Part shown: one piece after another, positions 25,501-41,000 of the stretch | Numbering within the stretch: position 1 is the first letter of the stretch | Layout of the letters: every line of letters begins with the position of its first letter | NCBI GenBank assembly: GCA_030544215.1 | Contig: JARZZO010000008.1 | Location: 25,149,614-25,213,613 of the forward strand | Origin: Zantedeschia hybrid cultivar | Lineage: Eukaryota > Streptophyta > Magnoliopsida > Alismatales > Araceae | Length of the DNA stretch: 64,000 nt | Reading direction: 5' to 3' | Program-made: the position numbers and the translations under genes | Notes under the pieces: model-generated | Told to the model about the DNA's origin: nothing | Databases searched by the model: none | What the model saw: the letters and a program-made list of their open reading frames with translations, nothing else

Positions 25501-27459
25501 TATTTGCCACTATAACACTAAAACAAACCGTATTTTTGCTCCTACACCCTTACAGTCTATGTGTTCTAACTTGACTATAGTTAAGGGGTGGACCCAAGGG
25601 AGGCTAAAAGCTCCACCAAACTTTTACAATTCTACAAATGCCTTAGTACTGTGGCTTTACAAAAATGCCTGTAGTATCTTTATCTTGACCCCCCTTAAGA
25701 TTGATGACTCTTTGCTTCAGTCCCCTTAACAAAAACTTCGAGTCCTCTCAGCTGAGCTATTACTCAACCATGAAATGACATTTACATTTCTAAAAAGAGA
25801 GAGAACGATTTTTTTTTTAAAAACATTTAAAAGGATAAGATTATCATCTGTAATTGCTATTAATAATGTTAGAGAATATTCTCACAAGAATTAAGTAGTG
25901 TGTACAATTATAAGTTTTGTTTGAATTTTAATTTAGATGTTGGAATATGATGTAGCAAGGCAGTACTGAAGAAAAGTGCAGCTTCACACACATATATCCT
26001 TGGGGCTGGGCTTAGGTTGTTGGGAATCTCAAAGCTTTAGCCGATAGAATATGATGTGGTGTAAGTGAGAAAATTTTTAATGAGCCCTAGTCTTTGAAGA
26101 TTTATACTATATCGCAGCCAGCACACTAGACTCATGATGAAAACGGCTTCCTGTTATAGAATTAATTGCTGAAAAAACTAATTAATTAATCAGCTAAGTA
26201 AACATTAGACAGAGAACAGGGAAGGATATGTCTTTATTTTTTCTTTGCTCGTTTACAAGCGCAAGCAAAGCCGATGAAGTGCTTTGATTCATGTCATTAG
26301 AAGTCTTTTTCCAAACGTACTAGGCAATCAAATTGGAAATTTTCGCGTATAATGACAGGTCTACGTATGGACTTTGGTCTATCCCTCTTATGGAGGATAC
26401 AAACTCCATATTTTCGGTGGTGGGTAAGTATCATCTTACACAGATTTTGCTCATGAGCAAAATATTTAGCGACCCCTAGCCTCTTTAAATTCAAATTATC
26501 TGATCCACTTACTATTCAGTTTTCAAGCAAATCCTTAAAAATATGAGCAATGAGCATCTATATATGAGAAATATAATATGATTATTTTATGCCAAGGATC
26601 ACTGGATCAACCACATTCAAGTCTTTCTCCACGCAGTGAGTGGGAGCGAGATGTTCCAGTACTTTTGTTAGTTGTTTCATCCTTTTGGATAGCCGGATTA
26701 GGTCCCTCGCCGCCTCAGACGGATTTCCCTTTTTTAATGAATGGTGGCTCAGTTAGTTATATACATTATACGGGAGATAAGTAAACGATTTCAGATGAAA
26801 CTCAATATTTCTCCTTGATAGTGAGATAATTTCGTATAGTACATTGACAATTTTATTTAATTAGACGATAATTTTGGATTGATCTCCAAGAAAGTAATCC
26901 CCACAAACTAAAGAAAATAATCCAATAGGGAGATGCAGCAATAATTCTGGACCTAAGCCAATCTCTAGAGAAGTAATCTGACGAATCTAAAAGAAAATAT
27001 TTCCATACTAACAATTGTGTCTAGTTAGACGACAATTCTGCACATCTTGATCAAACAACAATAAAAAGTTTTAGGTTCCTAACTAACTTGAGCCTGAGAT
27101 CTCCCGAAAAAGAGGAGGTCACGGGTGAAGCCAACCAAACTATTTGGTTGGTTTAGTAGACCTTGGAAACAGAGTTTTCTTTTCTTGTGCAGAATTGTCT
27201 CGCTATCCTCAAGCATTAAGATTATCTAATAATAGTCATTATAAAGAATACGTTGTTGGAAATAGTAGCTTAGAGTGACGAACACCTCCAATCCCAACTT
27301 TGTCACGTATATCTTGCATTACCCACTTTGTACGTGTAATGTCGCCAAAATAACCAACATTTAGTCAGAGACTCAGAGTCAGAGCGGGTACATATATGAA
27401 AATGCAACTACAGTTGTGTATTAATGAACTCTTTTGAAAAATTAAAAATGTTCTACTTT

Positions 27460-27690
27460 CTCTATAATCTTCTTTTTTTTTATATAAACTTCTGCAATCC
27501 TTACATCCCTTATTAGTCCCTACAAAACCTCCCCAAAAGGCCCTTCAACCCGCTCTAAAAGGTCCTTTTGGAGGGATATTTTAAGATTAATTCAAAGATT
27601 GTGAGGGTCCCAAGGAAACATGAAGAATATTGCGGGGACTTGAAAAGAATACTGGTAGATTATAGGGTCTGAAAAATAAAAATCTCAAAA
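27460..27690. repeat. MITE-like repeat family, copy at 27.5 kb
   Basis: Shares the core 'ctctaaaaggtccttttggag' in parts, and 'gaagaatattg.gggact', with 700-965 and 2425-2585. The central palindrome is TAAAAGGTCC-TTTTGGAGGGATATTTTA. The ends are unresolved. Confidence 0.45.
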
Positions 27691-28182
27691 TTTATTTACT
27701 TTGATGCAAAATATATACTATAAAATATTATATTTGTATGGCACATATTTTACAGCGTTTTCATCAGACTAAACAACTCCTGAATATAAAAAAGTTTAAG
27801 AAGGTTAGACATGATTCCAAACTCAAATGGGTGAAGAAAAGGATAAGGAAACATCTCCAAGTGTTGACACCTCTAGTGGTAGTAATTTTTTTTCTCCCCT
27901 TGACGGCCCATGCGGTTAGTTTCAGGCCCTTTCAATAGAGTCAACACCATCAAGAATAATCTGAACACCATCAGAGAATATAGTGTTGATACCACCAGCT
28001 CCATCTCATGCAAATTAAATAAAAAATAAAGCTACTTTTCTAGCTAACCATTTTTAAACACCAGACGCTTGGACTTTTTATCAATGTTTGCATTTCACTG
28101 AAGACTATAGTAAAAGGTTTCCACAAGATTAGGATACCAAGAAAGCTTCAAGGAAGATAAAAAAAAAATCGAGAGTATTTAA

Positions 28183-28685
28183 TGGGGTGTTTGGTTGCCG
28201 TATTAAGCAAAATATTAGTAGCAGTTTTAAAAATATTACTAATAGAGGTGAATTAAGGGTGTTTGGCTACCCTGTACTAATTTCAACATTCACATTGCAA
28301 AAAGCTCAGTATCGTATTGAATTTGAGAAGAACAGGACGTGGGGTTTCTCCCACCTCTCATACTTGCCCTGCTATTGCTAGGTTTCATTGAAATCTGGAT
28401 AGCAATGATCAAATCCTAATATATATCATTGTTCCAAATTGCATCCAAGAGCAAGATCGGCATCCGCTTGGTCACTCCCAGAAAATCTCAATTCCCATTA
28501 AGCTTCTTTCCACAGGGCCGTCCAAATATCCCTTGTATTATTTATTTTTGATACTGTCGCAAGAACATCCAAACAGCTAAACCATGTATCTTATCAATTT
28601 TAAGAGTGATGCTACTGTATATTTTCAAAGTATAAATATCAAAATTAATATTGTACTAAAATTAATATTCTAACCAAACAGGCCA
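28183..28685. mobile_element. PIF/Harbinger-type MITE with TAA target duplication
   Basis: The element begins TGGGGTGTTTGGTT and ends AACCAAACAGGCCA (inverted), flanked on both sides by TAA (28180-28182 and 28686-28688). A 3-bp TAA/TTA duplication and this kind of end are typical of Harbinger/Tourist elements. It is 503 bp long, AT-rich and non-coding. Confidence 0.75.
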
Positions 28686-28688
28686 TAA

Positions 28689-30548
28689 CATATTCGAGCT
28701 TCATCTGCCATATTTGGGAGAGCTTCGTTGTTTTGCTTTTGTGCTTCGTTTCTTTCTTCATGTTTTTATGATTGATTTTTAATTTGCTTATCCACCTTTT
28801 GTAAAAGAGTCTTGTCTTTATTTCCCTTTTATTCCTTCCTTTTTTTTAAGGAAGAGGAAGAGTTGGGGCCTTCCCTCTTGAGTTAGATTTGTGAGCTAAC
28901 ATCAAATCAACTAGCATTCGTACTACAAATACCTAACAGTGGTGGAGAATTTCCAAGTGGGCTTGGGATTAGACACAAGTCTAGAGGTTGGCCTGAATCA
29001 CTATAACAGTATTTTAATGTTCTTCCATGATTGCCCGTTTTGTCCCATCCCTCTTCTTGTTATGTACCTTAGTTGTTCATTTTATTGATTATTTTGTATT
29101 TTTGCTTTAAGATTTTGAAAACCTTATTCAACTTCGGTCTAGGATTTGTCATAGCTTAAAGCCTATAACAATTATATTCCCTCATTCCTAGTATAGGAAA
29201 TTAATGACTATAGTACAGATAATTAAGGGTAACGACTAGTGTTTCAATTTTATTTCCATTAAATATTGAACTTGGGGAAAACAATATCTTCAAAACAATG
29301 GAGCATATGACGATATTTTAATAAAATAAAAATATATGCAAAATCTCTTTAAAAATTATAATGCATATAATACATAAGCATGCTCTTACCCCCTTTTTCT
29401 CTTGATTCTAACTCCTTGCTCACTCAAAAAAGAAAATGTAAAATCTATAGGTGGGGCCTGGGCCAGTCCATGAGACGTCCATACCTCACCCAACTCTTGT
29501 GGCCCAGCTCATCTCTTTTCGGCTAGACACAAGCCTTCCACGACCGGAATGGGCCCGGCTTTTCCAATCCAAGCTCCGCATGAAGAATAATGTTTAATAT
29601 ACTGAGGGTCAGTATAGTAAGTTGAGTCATCTTGTAATACAAGATGTCATTATTCCATACGAATAAGCATCACATGGGTTGGATAGTTTTTTCCATAAAT
29701 TTGTCAGACAAGCATTAAATGTGGATGTAAAATTTCCAAGGAAACTAATTTACGACAAAAAAATGAAAACATAATCAATCATTTGATACTTTTAAAAATA
29801 TATTTTTTTAATTTTTTTTCATTTATTTGTTTTCATGCAAAATCTTTTCCTGAAAATGATTTTGTACATTTTTCTTGTAAAAGTATTCTCACATAATGAG
29901 ATTTCTAACATAGATATGGCAGGGTCAAAAGGACTTATTTTTCAAATTTTCTGAATTGGAAGAATACCTCAACTCCACATCTAATCGGACAGTTTTCAAA
30001 AAAATAAAAAAAGAGCATGTCACCACACGATCAAAGTTTGGATGGCAGCATCAAAAGAGCTTTTTTTTTAATTTTCTGAACTAAGAGAATGCTTCAATTC
30101 GACATCTGATCGGATGGTTCAAATAAAAAGATCATGCCCTCACACAATTAAATTTGAACAGTAGAATCAAAGGGTACTTTTTTTTATTTTGTTAAAATTT
30201 TGTAGAAGTGATAACACCTCAATTCCATAACTATCATCAAAATTCAAATGAAAACAATGAAAAGACACTTTTTCCTTTAAGATAAAAAACATATAATAGC
30301 CACCGTGGGGAAGAAAACCCCAACCGTCCAAATATAAAACATCAGCAGCAGCTGCCATTGGAGGGGTGGGAAAATGGCATTCAGATTCATATGGTGGATG
30401 CCAAAATCAGAAAAAGTGGGAAAGTCTAGGGGTTAAAAGATGTACATTTCCGTTGACTGTAATTTTACATGCCACTAAATACATGTTTCTCTTCAACTTT
30501 TTGTGAAAACATTAAGGGAGAGGTTTTACATAGAACCAAATGGATCTT
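28689..30548. other. Intergenic, no gene seen
   Basis: AT-rich DNA with a moderately GC-rich strip at 29450-29580. Around 29920-30180 a phrase of the type 'agggtcaaaaggacttatttttcaaattttctgaa...gacatctgatcgga' recurs about three times at roughly 110-120-base spacing, suggesting a decayed tandem repeat. No gene. Confidence 0.45.
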
Positions 30549-30841
30549 AACTCTCTTCACTACACCCTCCCGTTGCCAAGTGCGGGGCGGGAGGAAGGGG
30601 GTCTCAACCTCGAATCCGGGTGCTGCCCGCGTTCTCGCCCCTGCGCTCGCACGTTTGCCCTGTGCCCTTGGCGCTCGTGTGGGTCCCAATTGGGGGCCTT
30701 GTGAATAGTGTAAGTAGTGTTTGAAGTGTGTGTTGCCCCCGGGATCGATCCCTAGTGGGTTGGGTGTAGGGAGAGCCCCTAGCTATTGTGCTTGGGAGAC
30801 CGAAAGAAAAAAAAAAAAAAAAAAAACTCTCTTCACTACAC
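30549..30841 (+). mobile_element. SINE-like retroposon with 17-bp target duplication
   Basis: A perfect direct repeat AACTCTCTTCACTACAC flanks the unit (30549-30565 and 30825-30841). The body (30566 to about 30804) is GC-rich, unlike its surroundings, and ends in a run of about 20 A just before the second repeat. A B-box-like 'cctcgaatccgg' occurs at about 30609-30620. A target duplication of this length plus a poly(A) tail means LINE-style retroposition. SINE is the best call; a processed copy of some other short RNA is possible. Confidence 0.75.
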
Positions 30842-30847
30842 ATTGGA

Positions 30848-34144
<3,297 letters not shown>

Positions 34145-34258
34145 GGTGTTATTTTGTTTGATATGAAACACCGTAAAATATTGTACAATACGTATCTTTT
34201 GAGACATAAATTGGCATTTTGCACATTTTACGGTCTTTTACTGAAAGCAAATAATCCC
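34145..34258. mobile_element. Tiny Harbinger-like MITE (114 bp)
   Basis: It starts GGTGTTATTTTGTTTG and ends with the inverted partner CAAATAATCCC. The arms extend inward to ACCGTAAAAT against ATTTTACGGT, making almost the whole element a hairpin. TAA flanks both ends (34142-34144 and 34259-34261). Confidence 0.7.
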
Positions 34259-35004
34259 TAAATATTTGCATAGTGCTGGCATACTAGGACAAGATATTGA
34301 GGACTTGCGTGCTTTTGTAATGAAGAACGCCAGGGGACTTTTTGTATAGGTCTGGGTGAGGGGGTCTCCTGCATACACTTGAACTAAGCGGTTTAATATT
34401 TTGAAATACACTAATGATTAAAAAACAGCAGACGCTACCTAGGCTTTTAAGATTTCAATTCCAACTCGAATGAAAGAATCACCCAATACTCATCAAATTT
34501 TCATGCCAAACTTGTCACTGAAAATTAAGTATCTTGCATGTTACATGGCATCAAATCAGAAGAATATTCCACGGCATTTATCCTTGCAGCATCGAAACAG
34601 GTGATGGGGTTTGCTGCCATCTCATGGAAAGACGATTCGATTTAGAGCTGCAATCACTCAGGAATATCATCCGCCAAAGAAGTGATCAGAGCTTTTAACC
34701 AGAAATACAGAAGAAAATTAAGGTATACTTCACAGTTCCTGGTGAGAAGAGAATACACATTCTAGAACATGTGACAAATATCAACAGGATGCATTTCAGA
34801 TCCAGAAACATAGGTATTAACTCTTGAACCTAGAAAGAACATCCAAGATAATTCTCAGTCCAAAGGCTGTAATTCTTTCATAATTTAGAGTTTATGTTAG
34901 CTTCTGGATAGGTAACCAATAAAGGAGACAGTCATAAGAAAGACTCACCCTTTGCATGATATTCTGAATGCCTCTGAAGCACAAATTATTTACAAAATAG
35001 GGAT

Positions 35005-38000
35005 TCAAATTTGGTCCGTGTTGCCAACGGTTAATGCATCCTCAATAACTTGGACAAAAGTAGCAACTTTGTAAGTGAAAAACCCAACAAGCATTGGTAT
35101 CAAATCCAGGTGCATGAAGCCATAATCCGGAACAAGGATCCTGCATTCAGGAAGTACTTTAAGCATGCAACCAGCCAATGACCCTTTTGTATATGGGGAA
35201 GAAACCGTAAAGAACTCAAATTAGGGAAACACATAAGGAAATGAAGATATTGCACAAATCCATGCTATGGTTCCTGCATCACATGTGCCAGACAAGCCGG
35301 AGTTTCATTGAGCTTCTGCATTTTGGCACCAATTGGCTTGGACATGGATGATTAAAGGGTTAAATGAAAATGTTACAAGTCAGTCAAAAGACCAGTTATT
35401 ATGTATGGGGCAGAGAGTTAGGCAACGAAGAAGGTGAAAGAGAACAAATTGATGATTTGTTGAGATAAAGTGGTGGTAGAACTCTTAAAGGATATAATCT
35501 TGATGTTACACCAATGCATGCTAAAATAAGAGAGCTAAGATGTGATGGTTTGGCCATATGAAGCAGACATCAGAGGTTTCAACAGTCAAAAGATGTACCT
35601 GCATTCTTGTAGAGGGAACTAGCAGATGATGAGGGCTTCGAAAAATATGAATGGATGTGGAGAGAGACGTATCTGAAAGATCTCTCCTCAGCTGAAGATT
35701 TTGTCTTGATGGAAACTAATAGAAAACAAGATTAGGTTACTGATCAACCGCTCAAGGCTAGTGTTTCAATCTTTTGTCTTTATTTCAATATTTACACCAT
35801 TCATCCCACTTTTTCATTCAATTCACATATCATTTCTCATTTTTAAGGATATTCCCCTGATATTTTACTTGCACAAATTCTATGCCACAGTAGATTTTGC
35901 TTGTGGACAAATAGCGATAACTAGAAACTCAGCACTGTCAATTAGCCCTCCCCTACCCACAAGCTGATTCCATTTGTCAAGTTAAATGGATCGGCTATTG
36001 GGAGGTTAGGATCGGGCTCAAAGGTAGCCAGAAAACTTTGTCCAAATCTTCAGCACTCGAGTCCTAAGCAGACCCCTAACTGAACAGATAAAGCTTGATA
36101 ATGTTGGTGATGATGGCTTTGTCATGGATGCTCCAGCATGTTGTCAAAGCCGGCCCTATCATCACCTACCACTTGGCAGGGAGGTCAAACATAGTCCATG
36201 TGACAAGACAATCCACGTGGGAGGCACTCTAGCCCACATTACTGTACTACCCACTCCACGATGCCACAGCTAAGTAGACCCGGTGAATTGACCTGGATGT
36301 GCAAGTGATGCACTGAATTTGTTGCGGACATAATGGAAGGAAATTTCACATTACAGATAGTGTTCCACATCGATGCCAATCCTTTTGAGATGGATGTTCT
36401 TAACATAAGAACAATTCATTTTCAAGACGCAATTTGCAAAAGGAGGCCACAGATAGAATAGCCTTAAACAATACCACAGACTAGAAATGGACATACTTCC
36501 ACGGCATTACAGTATCTAAATATGCAGAAGAAAAAATGGCAGATGAACTCACTCGTTCCACCGATTGTATATCATCACAAGCACCACAGGGACCAGAAGC
36601 CTTGGTTGACCAACTGCCCCCCTGCACAAGAGTACATTAGCAACTTCTCCAGGAAACAATGGTTATTCTTAAATTCTCTTTCAATACATTGCTGTACATT
36701 TTCCTTGACATTTTACTGAGATGAGATCCGCTGGACCTTATTCTCTGGGCCCAAGTGTGCTGCCACTCGCAAGGGCCTGGCACTTCACTTATTTTTCCTG
36801 GCCAAATAACTGATTCACCCTTGGCCTTTGTGAGTGGGGCACACTTTGGCCAGGGGAAAGAGGTCCAAAAGATCTCATCTCCATTTTACCTAATGCACAT
36901 CTAAAATGTTATTCATAGTTAAATGGCACAATATGTGAAACAAAAGAAAATTAAAATAAGCCACAAATTTATGCCTCATCAGCATACAAAACAAAATACC
37001 ATTAAGAGTATCCCTGTGACATTTGAGAGATCGATATACTTGAATAGAAGTTTTATATAAGCAAAGTCATGGAAAATAACAAAAATAATGAACTTGTGGT
37101 CTAGTGATACTAAACAGGTAAAACCTTGTACAGAACTTGAAGCAATCTTACAGCACTCCTAGCAATAGAGTAAAGAACATAGATTTGATGGTTCTTTACA
37201 GCATTCCAAGCCATAGTGGAAGAACACAGATTTGATAGTTCTTCAGTGGCACCAGCTCAGACACTGGAAATCCAAACATGGTGAATCCTACTTCAAGGCC
37301 AGAATGGGAGACCGAGCCTCCATCTGTAACTTGTCCACAACTAGAACTGTCAAGGGTAGGTAGGAAGTGACAGCATGAAAGTGATTGGGAAAGGCTTGAC
37401 GGCACCAGATCTGGCCTAGGATGCTGAGCCTAGTCAGGCACAGATCAGGGGAGAGTTGAATCCTCCAGTTGGTATCCATGGACTGAGGACTGCATGTAAC
37501 TCAAATTGATGCAGCAACAGCTCTTTGGACAGATGATACAGGAGGAAAGGAACTAAAGCCCAGAAAACAAGACAACAACAATGGCTCCAATACCATGAAC
37601 TTTCCTAAGCGATCCAATAACCAGACTTATTATTAGTGTCCAGCTCATCTTTCAGATGGGTTTCAAAGCTGATTAGTCCTGGTTACAGAAATGGATAGAA
37701 TTTACAAACTGGAGGTCTTATAATGATAAGACATTGCATAACTGTTATTCAATAATTTACCATTATTTAATGTTAGTACAGATTAATAAGTCTGTTAGTA
37801 TCAATGCTTGAATTTTAATCCAAGGGCTGATATCACATGATTGCAGAATGTAGGGTAGAAGCATGTACTTGGGCTTTATATTTCTTTTTCCAACTCAAAT
37901 CAAGAATGCATTTGAGTTCATTTATAAAGGCAGCAATGTATGGGGAACTTGGGGTAGTCTCAAAAAAACAAATGCGGAACTTGGGCCAATTTGGCTTTCA

Positions 38001-41000
38001 TGTTTTATTATTAGATTTATCAATAACTATCCAAATTCTTATTTTCTGCTCGTTATTTTTTGGAAATGGTAGTGGAAGTCAATTTATTAGTATTGAAAAG
38101 GCTCAGACGTAAGTCTCAGATACACCATGGAATCACAGAAAAACAACTGTTGGCAACCCTACTTGAGAGAGAGGAAATAATACAAGAGAAAGTGAGCATG
38201 TCTAAGGGAATTCACCATTTAGAGCAGTTCCCACATTTGTATCATATAATATAGAGGGTACAAGAGGAAGTGAAAGGAATTCACTATTTAGAGCAGTTCC
38301 CACATTCGTATCATATACTATATTCACTATCTAATCACTATTTTGACGAAGAAGTGAAGTTACTACTTAACCATACACATTTTCACGTGGTTGGTCACTG
38401 GCGCAGGTCTACTTTAATAACAGCACCTACACTTACATTTGCATTGCTTCCTCAAATATTTACATGTTGAAAATTGACCTGTCTATTCCATAAAACTATC
38501 TTTTCTCTTCCTCATTCTATGGAAATATTTTTGTACAAGTCTGTTTATAGTTAACATCCAGGTGCCCACTAAAAAAATCAGAATAGACTACCACAGTGGG
38601 GAATATTGTGCACAAGGCCATGTTAAATAGCCAGATACTCCATCATTTGGGGAGTTTTGAACTTCGAAGTTGGGCATTCCACACAGGAAAGTTCCAAGAA
38701 ATCTGATTGTATCCAGGTTAAGCCATTTATATGATGTAATAGACAAATAGGACTTGTATCATCTGAGAAAAGGTGACTTACGGGAGCTATTTTTGAGCAG
38801 CACAGTTCAGTGGATCACAAAAAGACAAGTATTCCATTCCATATTATTGTTTTCTATTTTAGTTTATGGATACCAAAGTTTAAGTAGGCATAGCTGTCAG
38901 TATTGTCCTTTTGTAGTATCTTTACTTGTGATACACATGTTAGGTAAACAAGGACCAGGAACCTTTTTTTACAGTAGATATATTTGAAGGGGAGTCCTTC
39001 TGCATACCCCGCAAGTGGCAGGAGCCTCGTGCATTGGGTACGTCTTGTGCCCTTTTTATGTATTTGATGAGATATAGAACTCACAGCAAGTGCCCATTTC
39101 ATTGAAGTATGAAACATCTGATTCCAGTGAGAAAAATTGATTACTTACTTTACGAGTCCCTTAGCCCCACCTGCCATTGAGTCCACACTGTTACCAAGCA
39201 TCCGTATGTAGGCCAAGGAACCAAGCAACCCAGCACCAAAGCTGATGTCAAAGGATGTGAGAAAGTAGATCAGATCCTACACATAGGTAAAGAAGCCTGA
39301 ACAAATCGAGTAGATCATAGTCGGAACAAACAAAGAAACCCAAGAAACAAAAATGCAGCCAGCACCAGAAATGGAAGAACATTCTAGGCATCACCAATAT
39401 GAACATGCCTAGACATCAACAAATTTCATCCTGTAACTACACGCAAACTTATTTCTGGACATTGTTCTTGTGAACTTAAATTTAATTTTGTCAGCAATCC
39501 AACCAGATAACATTAGACACATGCCCCTTAATCCAAGATCATGTTGCAATAACTTGTTAACATTTATCTACCTTAAATAGTGATCCCCGTTTTCATCAAA
39601 TCCTTCTGGAAAGTTGGGCTCCAAACTGGAGGTCTGGCAGCAGTCAGTTCACCTTGGATACATGTAAAATTTGGAAGAAAAGGTAGTAAAGTTTTAAACA
39701 TCAGTTCTTAACCCATCTATATTTTAGGATCATATGCTACTTTAAAAAAAGGATCTAGGGTCATCTTTATTGCTTCATGCTGGCTTTATTGAAACAGCCA
39801 TGAGCTTACAAGTTACAAGTGAGGACCAGGTCTGCAGGGGCAGGCCTTTGGTCCCAGCTAGGGTGTTCACTACTTGGTTCAAACCAAAAAGCCAAACCGA
39901 ACCGACTGATTCGGTTTGGTTTGGTTCGGTTTGAAGTCTAAAGTTGAAACCAAACCAAACAAAATAATTTGGTTTGGTTTGGTTTCTTCTCTTCATAGAC
40001 CAAACCAAACCGAATTACTTATAAGGACAAATTTAGTGTAAATATTAGCGGTTGTTGTATATATTAAACTAAAATTATTAAAAAATATTAAGTATAATGG
40101 AGTACTATGATCCTTTCTATTTAAATTAAGAATATCTTACTCCATTCATATGCAGAGTGTAATATAAGTTTTTTTTTAAAATTAAAGTGTAAAAAATAAT
40201 ATGACCCTTATTTTAAAATAATTTAATTTCTTTCATCATTATATACCTGAACCATTTATTAGAAGTTAATCAGAATAACAAAATAGTATATTTGATCTTT
40301 GTTTATAAGAATTGTTTACTTATTATATAAATTGTTAAATTGTTGAAGACTTATTTGAGAGATAATGTCTCATTATGATGGCCAAACCAAACCAAACTGG
40401 GTTTGGTTTGGTTTCAAAATGTTTGGTTTGGTTTGGTTTGAGAGTTTGTTTAGTTTGGTTTGGGTTCTCTAAAATTTCTCTAAAACCAAACCAAACCAAA
40501 CTGTGAACACCCCTAGTCCCAGCCACCAAGCCAGACTTTTGCCTTCCCATGGGCCTAAAGAGGTGGCCCAAATTTCAGTCTGCCTATCATCTGGAGCCCA
40601 CAGGCTGGCCACCGTTGACAGCCTGCAATTATGAGCAAATTCAATTAGTACAACAAACTTACTGTGGGTCCCTCCTTGCTTCTCTTCACATTTCTCTGTA
40701 TTTAAAGTTGAGTTACACTTGGAAATTCCTGGTAGCTTTGTGTCTCTATACCTTTGTCTGAAGTCAGCATAGACTTTCTTCCTAGGCAGGTAGGCCAGAG
40801 ATAAAGGTCATGGAAAATCTTACAAGAGATTCCTTTGACTTGTTACTCAGAGAAATAGAAAGAAAAAATGAAAATGAATCCACGTTCCCAATCCCTATTG
40901 TTGGATTTCCACCCATCTGTGTTCATCTTTCTTTTACTTGTGAAGATGCATAGGGATGAGAATCTGAAGTGGAAAGGATTATGGATGACCATCGGAAAAA

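Larger units (their letters stand above)
21876..28182. other. Intergenic DNA between Dof and CGL160 genes (part 1)
   Basis: No supported gene. The foldback repeat at 22431-22592 and the MITE-like copy at 27460-27690 are listed separately. The longest open frame (22448-23020) overlaps the foldback arm and has no domain. The remainder is AT-rich and unremarkable to me. Confidence 0.5.
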
